This document shows, piece by piece, positions 45,772-52,805 of a stretch of DNA of 64,000 bases (positions are counted from its first letter, which is position 1; the number at the start of each line of letters is the position of its first letter). Source of the stretch: Flavobacteriales bacterium (GTDB lineage Bacteria > Bacteroidota > Bacteroidia > Flavobacteriales > UBA1820). Position numbers and translations under genes: made by a program. The stretch covers positions 62,001-126,000 of the forward strand of contig QALN01000013.1 of the NCBI GenBank assembly GCA_003150615.1. The letters are read 5' to 3'. Below the pieces are notes generated by a model, which saw only the letters and a program-made list of their open reading frames with translations, had not been told where the DNA came from and did not search any database.

Positions 45772-45868
45772 TGAATGACGGGATCTCACTTCAAGGTCAT
45801 TCAATGTGTAAGATATTTTTGGCTCATTAGGATTTGTCGAGGTGAGATCCGACATTTCCTTTTGAGCC
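45772..45868 (+). promoter_or_regulatory. Kissing-loop leader RNA, copy 4
   Basis: Hairpin 1 is TGAATGAC (45772-45779) with GTCATTCA (45796-45803). Hairpin 2 is GGCTCA (45821-45826) with TGAGCC (45863-45868). GGATCTCAC in loop 1 (45781-45789) is complementary over nine bases to GTGAGATCC in loop 2 (45842-45850). GTAAGATATTT lies between them, and TTTATATTATG leads to the start at 45883. A TATATTCG (about 45750) is the likely -7 element. The preceding 45594-45750 stretch holds only a small hairpin (CCATC/GGATGG near 45610). Confidence 0.7.
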
Positions 45869-45882
45869 TATTTTTTTATATT

Positions 45883-46182
45883 ATGGATAATCTTGTTTTT
45901 ATTAATGAATCTAATGATGTGTTGACAGACAGCTTGAGAGTAGCTGTTAAATTTGAGAAGGATCATAGCAAAGTTATAAGATCTATAGATGATTTGTTAG
46001 AAAAGAGTTATGTTATTGATACTGAATGTAATCCAAAAATGGATTTACATAAAATGTTTTGTTTATGCTATGATGACATACCTCAACCTAATGGTGGATT
46101 TAGAAAATCCAAAAGATATGTAATGAATAGGGATGGATTTACTATACTTGTCATGGGGTTTACTGGTAGCCAAGTGGCATAG
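45883..46182 (+). CDS. Rha-family regulator, 3'-truncated
   Basis: 99 residues from ATG 45883. It matches the phage regulatory protein Rha: LRVAVKFEKDHSKVIRSIDD, then GFRKSKRYVMNRDGFTILVM and GFTG. Rha proteins normally continue after GFTGxKA with a helical part; here the sequence ends GSQVA and TAG, and the 3' end runs into the truncated methyltransferase on the other strand. The gene is driven by the fourth leader RNA. It may still bind DNA, since the N-terminal domain is complete. Confidence 0.7.
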   Translation: MDNLVFINESNDVLTDSLRVAVKFEKDHSKVIRSIDDLLEKSYVIDTECNPKMDLHKMFCLCYDDIPQPNGGFRKSKRYVMNRDGFTILVMGFTGSQVA

Positions 46183-46544
46183 GTGAGAAGATAAGTATCA
46201 ACTCATGATTCCTTAATGGAGCTTTCTTGGCGTTAAGAAAACCTGTAGGGGTAGTCTTATGCCAAACAAGGTCGTACCGGTACCATCCCGCTGGGGCGAC
46301 CCTCATGATCTCGACCGCCGCCGTGAGGGAACAGGTGACGGCTACCACCCCGTACGGACACAGCATTTTTTTGGATTACCTCCCACATCGCCTTATAATC
46401 AAATCCCTCCTTGTCGTATCTTGCTTGGGTTATCTTATAAGGAGGGTCGGCAAAAACAAATCTTACCTTCCCTACCATATCCTTGAATACGGACATCGCC
46501 ATACCCATATCCCCGTTAAACGCCCTTACTTTCCCGTTCATCAT
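46160..46544 (-). pseudogene. DNA adenine methyltransferase, frameshifted and 3'-truncated
   Basis: From ATG 46544 the frame encodes VRFVFADPPYKITQARYD, holding the DPPY catalytic motif of N6-adenine methyltransferases, then WEVIQK. At an A7 run on the coding strand (46366-46372) the frame is lost. One base fewer would join it to CPYGVVAVTCS and then YDLVWHKTTPTGFLNAKKAP and RNHELILIF, the rest of the same family fold. The C-terminus then stops in MPLGYQ, antisense to the Rha gene, so the true 3' part is missing. The start overlaps the preceding stop codon. Confidence 0.75.
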
Positions 46545-46740
46545 CAATCGACAATAGCTATAAAATCTTTTATAATCATAATATAAGCTATTTTTATTTC
46601 TTTTATCGTATCATCGCTTAGATGCCTATCCTTTATATGTCTTTCAATATACCGGTTTACTAAATTTTCTATTACGTCCTATCCTTGTTGGTGCGCATCG
46701 GCACATAGCTCTTTATCGGGTATTCTTTTCTTTTATACAT
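46544..46740 (-). pseudogene. Small unknown gene broken by a one-base shift
   Basis: ATG 46740 overlaps the end of the 151-aa gene and encodes MYKRKEYPIKSYVPMRTNKD, then stops. One frame over, VIENLVNRYIERHIKDRHL and IKIAYIMIIKDFIAIVD run to a TGA at 46544-46546 that overlaps the methyltransferase start. A single extra G at the GG pair (46678-46679) would give one 65-residue protein with perfect gene junctions at both ends. Confidence 0.5.
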
Positions 46741-47168
46741 CTTCTTCTGTTTTCAAAATTATCATCACCATACTCATAATTAGGACAAGCTTTGTTGCTT
46801 GGACGCCTTACGTATGTTGTTTGTTTCCTATTATGTTTCCTGTTAGGGTTTATATAATGGTCACACACCTGCCAAATAGAACAACATACCTTGCCATATC
46901 TTTTCGCCCATTCATTATCATGCAGATGTACGCAAGTGCCGCAAGTCGGATTCTTAAGCTTATCCCTGTTGTTATCTATAATATCTTTAATCTTATCGAG
47001 AATAACATACATATTCTCAATATCCATATCATTAAATTCATTTGGTACCGGGAGATACATTATCGAGCTTATATCTATATCTATTCCCTTTGACTTGTCG
47101 TAAGCTGATTTGTACTTCCTTCTCATCAAATCCTTTAATTGATTTACTTTTCTCTCATAAGTCCCCAT
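46713..47168 (-). CDS. Unknown protein with Cys/His cluster
   Basis: 151 residues. A helical first half is followed by CGTCVHLHDNEWAKRYGKVC, CSIWQVCDHY and a later CPNYEYGDDNFENRRRC. Six cysteines and two or three histidines could hold zinc. Function unknown. Ends inside the start of the frameshifted small gene. Confidence 0.55.
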   Translation of the reverse strand: MGTYERKVNQLKDLMRRKYKSAYDKSKGIDIDISSIMYLPVPNEFNDMDIENMYVILDKIKDIIDNNRDKLKNPTCGTCVHLHDNEWAKRYGKVCCSIWQVCDHYINPNRKHNRKQTTYVRRPSNKACPNYEYGDDNFENRRRCIKEKNTR

Positions 47169-47171
47169 ATT

Positions 47172-47402
47172 TCACTCAGTTTTCCACCCTTGTTTCTTTA
47201 ATAGATCCACCATCATCCCCTTTATCTTAGGACTGATAGCCTCGGTAAGTATATCAGCGGCCAAGTTAATAGAGAAGCTTGTCATTCTGGATTCTCCTAT
47301 ATACTTCTCGCTGGTAATTTCTTTCACATAATCGTGGATATCCTTAATCATCTCATTTTGAGATCTTAGGAGATCAAGTATCTCATCGAGTTTATCATTC
47401 AT
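47172..47402 (-). CDS. Small helical protein
   Basis: 76 residues from ATG 47402 (the upstream TTG at 47414 is less likely). It is coiled-coil-like at the start (MNDKLDEILDLLRSQNEMI), then amphipathic helices. Start overlaps the 3' end of the 38-aa membrane peptide gene. No family recognised. Confidence 0.5.
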   Translation of the reverse strand: MNDKLDEILDLLRSQNEMIKDIHDYVKEITSEKYIGESRMTSFSINLAADILTEAISPKIKGMMVDLLKKQGWKTE

Positions 47403-47511
47403 TTTTTTTCTCAAATATACCTGACAATAACCAGATAACCACTATCAAAAAGAAACACAACCCAAGCGCCTCATCCGGATAATCATGCATCGCCTCTAAA
47501 ATGTCCCTCAT
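47395..47511 (-). CDS. 38-aa single-pass membrane peptide
   Basis: ATG 47511, TGA 47395-47397. Residues 17-34 are hydrophobic (LGLCFFLIVVIWLLSGIF) and flanked by charged ends, so it is probably an inner-membrane peptide. Its ATG overlaps the TGA of the exonuclease gene (ATGA), and its end overlaps the next start, which supports real translation despite its size. Confidence 0.55.
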   Translation of the reverse strand: MRDILEAMHDYPDEALGLCFFLIVVIWLLSGIFEKKNE

Positions 47512-48122
47512 AGCTTAATGTCCATTTTGCCAATTATACGATAGAAAATATCCCTAGTCAGCTCAATATCATAAGTAGCGTCATGGAGCTTATTCTCGTC
47601 GATCTCAATGCCCATGGTTTTGGCTACGGTCATCAACTTAAAGTTCTCCATATCGTTTCTTACACCCATCAGGAACGGTGTCACCATAACATATACATCC
47701 ATACAGTTAGGATAGAACCATGATCCGAAATACTTATCCCCACATTGCTTGAATAAAGCCCGTAGGAAGCTGTTATCGAATCCAGCGTTGTTATACCCCA
47801 CTAAATACATTTTATCCCTCTTGTCGAACTTATTCACGTATTTGGATAATATACCAACTAACTGCCTATACCCTTCTTCCATAGGCTGATACGACTGCAC
47901 TTGCTCCAAGGTAACGCCAGCCACGTCCAGCGCCTCCTGCTCTATCGTGGCGGCAGGGTTCGGGGCTAGGCGGATGTCGAACCTCTCAGCCTCCTGCCCG
48001 TCGATATCCACGATCCCTCCTATTTGGTGTATCCCGTTTCTCCAGAACTTAACCCCGGTTGTCTCTAAATCGAAAAATAGTAATTTACTGGTCATATTTT
48101 GTATATCTTTTAAATTATCCAT
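47508..48122 (-). CDS. DnaQ-type 3'-5' exonuclease
   Basis: About 204 residues from ATG 48122 (ATG 48095 is also possible). The DEDDh exonuclease motifs are in order: LLFFDLETTG (Exo I), a middle part with YLVGYNNAGFDNSFL (Exo II), and HDATYDIELTRDI (Exo III, H and D). It resembles the epsilon proofreading subunit or RNase T and probably trims DNA or RNA ends in replication or repair. Confidence 0.8.
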   Translation of the reverse strand: MDNLKDIQNMTSKLLFFDLETTGVKFWRNGIHQIGGIVDIDGQEAERFDIRLAPNPAATIEQEALDVAGVTLEQVQSYQPMEEGYRQLVGILSKYVNKFDKRDKMYLVGYNNAGFDNSFLRALFKQCGDKYFGSWFYPNCMDVYVMVTPFLMGVRNDMENFKLMTVAKTMGIEIDENKLHDATYDIELTRDIFYRIIGKMDIKL

Positions 48123-48339
48123 GATTTGAACAATTAAACGCCAACCATCCACTTACAACTCCCATCGCAAAAATAAACAAAATCATAAGTGATAACAGCG
48201 CCCAATCTTCTGTATTTAGTTTATTGCTCTCCTTCTTTTCAACATTGAAATCGAAATCAAATGTCGTATTATTAGCTATCTTCCCATCAATGCCTTTGTT
48301 ATTTAAATGGAGTTTCTTTTTGATTTTTCTTTTATTCAT
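48115..48339 (-). CDS. Small membrane protein, shortened paralogue of the next gene
   Basis: 74 residues. Basic N-terminus, FDFDFNVEKK, then a C-terminal transmembrane helix WALLSLMILFIFAMGVVSGW followed by LAFN. The same design (FDFDVNKK, then a helix ending GGWLAFN) ends the protein encoded at 48372-48767, and about 35 bases behind the stop codons are also alike. It therefore arose by tandem duplication with loss of the middle. Confidence 0.6.
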   Translation of the reverse strand: MNKRKIKKKLHLNNKGIDGKIANNTTFDFDFNVEKKESNKLNTEDWALLSLMILFIFAMGVVSGWLAFNCSNHG

Positions 48340-48371
48340 GTTTTATGTCTTTTAAATTACCCATAATTCAA

Positions 48372-48767
48372 TCAATTAAATGCCAACCATCCACCTGCAA
48401 ATCCCATTGCGAAAATAGATAAGATTATAGATGTGAATAATATCCAATCTTTTGCGCTTAGCTCATTATTATCTCTCTTTATTTTCTCAAGATAATCATA
48501 TATAGCTGTATAAACAGCATGGTGAATATTCTTGTCTCTAGCCCTTACGATATTATCATATTCATTATATCCTAGATTATAGGTGGCGCTTTCGATCCTC
48601 ATATTCCCCGTAACCTTTTTATTTACATCGAAATCGAAACTAACCACTATATCGGTGGTTAGAGCGCTGGCGATTTTGCTTTTTATCTCATCATTACTGA
48701 GATTAGCATCGTACACTAATCGCTCATAGTCTTTATCGTCAAGAATTATCTGTTTTTTAATATTCAT
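48372..48767 (-). CDS. Membrane-anchored unknown protein
   Basis: 131 residues from ATG 48767 (an upstream in-frame start at 48812 lies in the preceding gene). Soluble helical N-terminus, a beta segment VVSFDFDVNKKVTGNMR, and a C-terminal membrane helix WILFTSIILSIFAMGFAGGW. Start overlaps the preceding gene by 4 bases. Function unknown; it is a tail-anchored type of topology. Confidence 0.55.
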   Translation of the reverse strand: MNIKKQIILDDKDYERLVYDANLSNDEIKSKIASALTTDIVVSFDFDVNKKVTGNMRIESATYNLGYNEYDNIVRARDKNIHHAVYTAIYDYLEKIKRDNNELSAKDWILFTSIILSIFAMGFAGGWLAFN

Positions 48768-48973
48768 ATCCCTAATATTTCTGCTACATAAACAAATCCA
48801 TAACATATACAATTATCAGCATCATGCTCCCCATAATCAACATGCCAAATAACAGCGCATGGGAAATAGAGTGGCATATCCTCAGCCATAGGATTCTCTT
48901 TGAGGTCATCAATGTTTATCTTCTCCCTCCACCTCCACAGGTCTTGGATGTCGTTCAAAATTAATTTCTCCAT
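48764..48973 (-). CDS. Small unknown protein
   Basis: 69 residues, acidic, with LYFPCAVIWHVDYGEHDADN and CICYGFVYVAEI. The compact beta-rich core resembles small phage host-interaction proteins but has no family I know. Overlaps both neighbours. Confidence 0.5.
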   Translation of the reverse strand: MEKLILNDIQDLWRWREKINIDDLKENPMAEDMPLYFPCAVIWHVDYGEHDADNCICYGFVYVAEILGI

Positions 48974-49154
48974 AATTATGACGGATATTAGATGTTATTA
49001 ATTCAATAGCCAAGCTGATCATAGCTCCCGCTTCAGTAAGTTGATTCATTTGGGCGTACATTCTATGCTCTGCGCTACGACATCCGAAGGTCTTGGAAAA
49101 TAGTATTTCCTGAGACCTGTTAGGATATATGCGATATTTGAATGCCTTTATCAT
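48909..49154 (-). CDS. Small protein fused to a TnpB N-terminal remnant
   Basis: 81 residues. Residues 1-25 (IKAFKYRIYPNRSQEILFSK, then TFGC) are the exact type of N-terminus found in IS200/IS605 TnpB proteins. From residue 26 the sequence is unrelated (MYAQMNQLTEAGAMISLAIE and onward) and resembles a small phage protein that would start at an internal ATG. It thus looks like a TnpB 5' end left behind after deletion or an imprecise event. The TnpB at 7206 has a different N-terminus. Confidence 0.55.
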   Translation of the reverse strand: MIKAFKYRIYPNRSQEILFSKTFGCRSAEHRMYAQMNQLTEAGAMISLAIELITSNIRHNYGEINFERHPRPVEVEGEDKH

Positions 49155-49214
49155 TCTACTAATATAGTGATTATTCTATTGATTTACAATATAATTCTAT
49201 GGAATTTATGAAAT

Positions 49215-49412
49215 TTAATTATACTCTATCCCGGATAGATGGTATTTCTCGTTGTCTATCTCCACCTCTCCTTCTTCTATAGCTCTCAACAACTTCCAAT
49301 CTATCTTTACATCAGTTTGACGATTTTTTACCTTTACATAGGCATATCCGCCATAATGAGAGCCCAGCGTCCTCATCGTAAGCTCATTGACTTTTTGTTT
49401 GTTTTCATCCAT
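49215..49412 (-). CDS. Small unknown protein with its own promoter
   Basis: 65 residues from ATG 49412 (the upstream in-frame start at 49496 lies before the promoter). MDENKQKVNELTMRTLGSHY, then a lysine/aspartate-rich beta segment DVKIDWKLLRAIEEGEVEID. A -7 element lies 26 bases upstream. Function unknown. Confidence 0.5.
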   Translation of the reverse strand: MDENKQKVNELTMRTLGSHYGGYAYVKVKNRQTDVKIDWKLLRAIEEGEVEIDNEKYHLSGIEYN

Positions 49413-49437
49413 AATAATCTGGTTTTTAATGTTGATA

Positions 49438-49445
49438 CAAAGATA
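49438..49445 (-). promoter_or_regulatory. Minus-strand promoter -7 element TATCTTTG
   Basis: The plus strand reads CAAAGATA; on the minus strand this is TATCTTTG, placed before the ATG at 49412 and in an AT-rich gap. Confidence 0.55.
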
Positions 49446-49526
49446 CGATTTAAACAAAAATAAAAGCATGAATAATATTAAAATAATATTAATCATGCTT
49501 AAATATAAATATATCCCTTCTAATTA

Positions 49527-49727
49527 TCACGGATATACGTATTCGTACTCATCTGGAGGGGATGTCTTATATTCAACATCGCACTCCATATTGGTGTAAT
49601 AGTTATCCCCCTTTCTGTATACTAACGCTACCTTGCAGTCGTATTCCAAACTGTATCCTATAAGAGGGACATTAGCCATAGGCGGATTATCCTCTGTTTT
49701 GTATCTTATCCTTAGTATCTGTTTCAT
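49527..49727 (-). CDS. Small unknown protein
   Basis: 66 residues from ATG 49727. MKQILRIRYKTEDNPPMAN, then a beta segment with YDCKVALVYRKGDNYYTNM and an acidic aromatic end. It overlaps the 3' end of the preceding gene. No family recognised. Confidence 0.5.
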   Translation of the reverse strand: MKQILRIRYKTEDNPPMANVPLIGYSLEYDCKVALVYRKGDNYYTNMECDVEYKTSPPDEYEYVYP

Positions 49728-50100
49728 ATAATCCACATTTAATCAAATCTATCATCAATGAGAATAATGCGTCTATAAGAAGTTTTTCGTTACTCCAATG
49801 TACGGAGATATCGTCCTCATCCATATACGACACGAACCACTTGTCTTCAAATTTATAGCACTCTAACGTATAACCCTTTATCTCGGCTGGGAGTAAGCTC
49901 AATAACGTCCCTACATCCCAAACCGGGTCGGATATATCCGGGGCAACGGCCTCGATCAGTCCTATACGACCAGCGTCATCCTCCATAGAATGCAATGAGT
50001 CAAGGTACTTGTCTCTGAATCCGATGGCGGTGGAGATAGGGAGGCCGGCCTCAACCAGCACTCTCCCCTATTCTTTTGTGGTGAATATCCTTTCTTTCAT
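49687..50100 (-). pseudogene. Conserved phage protein interrupted by TAG at codon 11
   Basis: ATG 50100 follows the stop of the methyltransferase gene directly (TAGATG). It encodes MKERIFTTKE, then TAG (50068-50070), then GRVLVEAGLPISTAIGFRD and 110 more residues. In related Bacteroidales phage proteins this opening reads TTKEQ followed by a VELGLP-type motif, so the stop replaces a glutamine (CAG to TAG is one change). An in-frame GTG at 50061 could give a 124-residue product without the first 13 codons. Confidence 0.6.
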
Positions 50101-50613
50101 CTAACCCTTGATCTTTTTCTCTACAGTAACAATCGTATCATTATGCCATCCCCCATGAGCCACTAGAAGAATCTCCTGCTGCTCGAAACCAAGCCCTGCC
50201 CCTATACCGCCGGAGTTCCACGCGCAGGTAATGACCACCCCGCCCTTCTTGGTAATCCTAGCTATCTCCTTCTTCTGTTTAGCCCAATAACTGGATTGTG
50301 TTGTTTGCATATTAACAGATTCTCCAAGCCTTTTATATGACTCGGACACCTGTCTAGCAGAATATGGTGGATCATATAATACCATATCAGCTATATTATC
50401 ATCAAGATGACACAAGAAGTCCGTGGCGTCTTTATGATACATAGCCTTAGTCTCAGGATCAAGATCGTTGGTTATCGTCCCTATATCGCTGTTTCTGGCG
50501 AATGGATCCACTATAACCATTCCGTCTTTTTTATATCTATCTATAAGTTCTCTTATCGGTTTTATGCTGAATGTCTCGCTGTTCGGCATCGACCATGTCT
50601 TGTTTATAATCAT
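50101..50613 (-). CDS. DNA adenine methyltransferase-like protein
   Basis: 170 residues. VIVDPFARNSDIGTITNDL contains a SAM-pocket motif, and MVLYDPPYSARQVSE has the DPPY catalytic motif of N6-adenine methyltransferases; GGVVITCAWNSGG follows. It is short for a solitary methylase and has no clear target-recognition domain, so it may be a minimal enzyme that methylates phage DNA against host restriction. The start is ATG 50613. Ends in TAG. Confidence 0.7.
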   Translation of the reverse strand: MIINKTWSMPNSETFSIKPIRELIDRYKKDGMVIVDPFARNSDIGTITNDLDPETKAMYHKDATDFLCHLDDNIADMVLYDPPYSARQVSESYKRLGESVNMQTTQSSYWAKQKKEIARITKKGGVVITCAWNSGGIGAGLGFEQQEILLVAHGGWHNDTIVTVEKKIKG

Positions 50614-50637
50614 ATCGTTGTAATAGTGTTTTAAATT

Positions 50638-51576
50638 CTACCTACACTCTATGCCTTTTAGCAAATGGGCTATCACATCCACCGTCCATCCGTTACCTGT
50701 TAAAGACATGGCCGTATTCGGGGCTATCCCATCAAGGTAATCATCCGGCAATGTCTGTAGCCTACACATCTCCACAGGAGTCAGGTATCTGAACTTATCT
50801 TTCAGGTCAAAGGCGTTCAGATATCTTCCGGGCGGTAATGATGATATCACGTTATCTTTCATGACTGTTGTAAGGCAATTACTTTTCTTAATAGAGGTAG
50901 TATTCTTGTCTTTTCTTACTTCCAGACATTGCGTTATTTTCACGTTCTTGTCATAGTCCTTTCGGTGTCCGTTGCTATCTATTCTTCGACCAACGATAGT
51001 TGATATATAACGTCCTCTTATGGTCCCAGATTTCCATCCTTTATCATTCTCTAAAACATCATCTAACGATATATGTTTGTCTTTCGGCATTTCTACTGGC
51101 CAATTACACCAATAAAGACGATGCCGGGTCTGCGCCGATACCAAGGCGCTATCGATCTCCACCGGCTCTACGCCCAGCTCCTCCGTTATCACTCGGCGAT
51201 GCTCGTCCCGCATCCGGACGTTCTCTCCCAAGAACAGGATCTTTCCTTTGGTCTCCTTCTTTAAATGCTTTACTATGTCTGAGAAACAAAAGAACAGTCT
51301 TCCACGAGAGTCCATAAATCCCTTGCCTTTACCGGAACTAGAGAAGCTTTGGCAACAGAATCCTCCCATGACCAGATCTATATCTTTCCATGGGATATCC
51401 CATGTTCTCCAATTATTGACATCTCCTAACTGGATGATATTCGGAAAATGTTTTTGACTTACTTTTATACATGTCTTATCTATTTCTGATGCATAATAAG
51501 CCCCAATAGGGATACCGGCTCTCCGTAACGCTAGATATCCACATGATATCCCATCAAATAATGATAATATATTCAT
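50638..51576 (-). CDS. C5 cytosine-specific DNA methyltransferase
   Basis: 312 residues. All core motifs are in order: LSLFDGISCG (I, residues 4-13), GGFCCQSFS (IV, catalytic C75), GENVRMRD (VI, E118), QTRHRLYW (VIII), and GNGWTVDVIAHLL (X). In motif IV the usual proline before the catalytic cysteine is replaced by cysteine (C74-C75-Q76). Likely protects phage DNA from host restriction. Overlaps the preceding gene by 4 bases. No cognate endonuclease is nearby. Confidence 0.85.
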   Translation of the reverse strand: MNILSLFDGISCGYLALRRAGIPIGAYYASEIDKTCIKVSQKHFPNIIQLGDVNNWRTWDIPWKDIDLVMGGFCCQSFSSSGKGKGFMDSRGRLFFCFSDIVKHLKKETKGKILFLGENVRMRDEHRRVITEELGVEPVEIDSALVSAQTRHRLYWCNWPVEMPKDKHISLDDVLENDKGWKSGTIRGRYISTIVGRRIDSNGHRKDYDKNVKITQCLEVRKDKNTTSIKKSNCLTTVMKDNVISSLPPGRYLNAFDLKDKFRYLTPVEMCRLQTLPDDYLDGIAPNTAMSLTGNGWTVDVIAHLLKGIECR

Positions 51577-51959
51577 GACCTGAAAATTTCCCTTTCGGCT
51601 ATCTGCATGATAGATTTATGTATACCCAGCAAGACATCAACCAATTTAATGCCAAAATTTTCTCCCCTCTTAACGAATGTCCATTTACCATATATGATTC
51701 CATGTATCATATTCTGTATTACTTCCTTGCTGTCTGTCAAGAATACTTGGTAATAGACACTTTTGGTATAATCAAAATCCTCCCCATGATCATTTGCCGG
51801 TCTTAATATCATTACAGCCGAAGAGCATCCATGAACGAATCCGTGTATCTCAAGGCATTCCTCGAACTCATAATTATCACGTTCCTCGTCATGATCATCT
51901 TTAACCCACTTACATGGTTTTCCATCTTTAAATGGGATTCTTAACTGTTTCTTTGTCAT
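51573..51959 (-). CDS. Unknown protein
   Basis: 128 residues. A basic start (MTKKQLRIPFKDGKPCKWVK) is followed by an acidic segment and a mixed alpha/beta body with IHGFVHGCSSAVMILRP. Co-translated with the cytosine methyltransferase (ATGA overlap). It may be a partner of that enzyme, but no family is recognised. Confidence 0.5.
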   Translation of the reverse strand: MTKKQLRIPFKDGKPCKWVKDDHDEERDNYEFEECLEIHGFVHGCSSAVMILRPANDHGEDFDYTKSVYYQVFLTDSKEVIQNMIHGIIYGKWTFVKRGENFGIKLVDVLLGIHKSIMQIAEREIFRS

Positions 51960-51968
51960 AATTGTTTT

Positions 51969-52439
51969 TTATATTAATTGTGATATTACTCTAATAGCAT
52001 AGAAGGAAACGCCCTTTCTCTCATCATTTGGATAAAACTCATTCCCATTATAAGTCACTAACCATGCTTTCTCATAATTATATTGAGTGCTAGTCCAATA
52101 ACTTGTAGCGCCTTTGTCTATATCTAATCCATCGATAAGAGACATGCATTTGTTAATCTCATCTAAATTATTTATGATCTCCATCCATTCTCCCACTGAT
52201 GCCAGATATCCCATTTGCCCGTTCTTGAATTGAGTAACAGTACATTCATAAGCGGCACTAGCATGCGTATATTCCGCGATACTTTGTGTGTTTTGAAATC
52301 CATTAAAATCTTTTTTGGCTTCATTACTTGATGTTATTGTAGTTACTCCTTGGATCAATCCAGTCGTATTAGACCAGCTTCGATTCTTAAGCTCAATACC
52401 TGAAATAACGAAGCTGCTGTTGTCGCTTATCAACGCCAC
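51969..52439 (-). CDS. C-type-lectin-like (DUF1566-type) small protein, start uncertain
   Basis: 156 residues from GTG 52439. MGYLASVGEWMEIINNL, then YWTSTQYNYEKAW and YAIRVISQ match the lectin-like fold of DUF1566 proteins. Conserved sequence begins upstream of this start: SWRNEAVGVALISDN is open in frame back to 52463. The neighbouring ATG (overlapping the previous stop) gives only MIFVEK before a stop, so a one-base shift may have separated the normal start. Codon use is ordinary, unlike the candidate DGR target at 37181. Confidence 0.55.
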   Translation of the reverse strand: MALISDNSSFVISGIELKNRSWSNTTGLIQGVTTITSSNEAKKDFNGFQNTQSIAEYTHASAAYECTVTQFKNGQMGYLASVGEWMEIINNLDEINKCMSLIDGLDIDKGATSYWTSTQYNYEKAWLVTYNGNEFYPNDERKGVSFYAIRVISQLI

Positions 52440-52466
52440 TCCTACGGCCTCATTTCTCCACGAATA

Positions 52467-52799
52467 TCATGCTTTCAATATTTTATCGATACAATTAAAT
52501 TCATCTTTCATCCTGATCTTTATGCCCCCATATGATAATTCCTTATGAGCTGTGACAAAATAATCAACCGCATCTTCATCTAATAAACTATGCGGACACC
52601 TTTCCCATACAGGACTTTGATCTAGATGATCCCATGTAGCTACAAGTAACCTATTCTTGTCATTATCAATAGCTATTTTATATGTCCCTATAGTAGCCTT
52701 ACGTTTAATGATCGCTCCATTTAACATCTGCTTCTTAGCCCAGCTCCATGAACCTCTCAACCCAAATGTCCTTATAACCCAGTCATTTATCTTCTTCAT
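52467..52799 (-). CDS. Unknown protein
   Basis: 110 residues. MKKINDWVIRTFGLRGSWSW, then a beta-rich core (TYKIAIDNDKNRLLVATWDH) and a helical end. No family recognised. The stop overlaps the ATG that precedes the lectin-like gene. Confidence 0.5.
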   Translation of the reverse strand: MKKINDWVIRTFGLRGSWSWAKKQMLNGAIIKRKATIGTYKIAIDNDKNRLLVATWDHLDQSPVWERCPHSLLDEDAVDYFVTAHKELSYGGIKIRMKDEFNCIDKILKA

Positions 52800-52805
52800 T
52801 TCAAG

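Noticed and set aside
47412..47419. Minus-strand promoter-like TATATTTG
   Set aside because: It lies inside the coding region of the 38-aa membrane peptide, only 10 bases before the next start, and has no other promoter feature.
8229..50070. Reassignment of TAG to glutamine (genetic code 15), as in some crAss-like phages
   Set aside because: Two in-frame TAG codons suggest it, but many clear genes end in TAG (14382, 15298, 32995, 36335, 38996, 45530, 50101, 61467, 62474), often right before a terminator or an overlapping start. TAA and TGA also appear in frame elsewhere, so the code is most likely standard.
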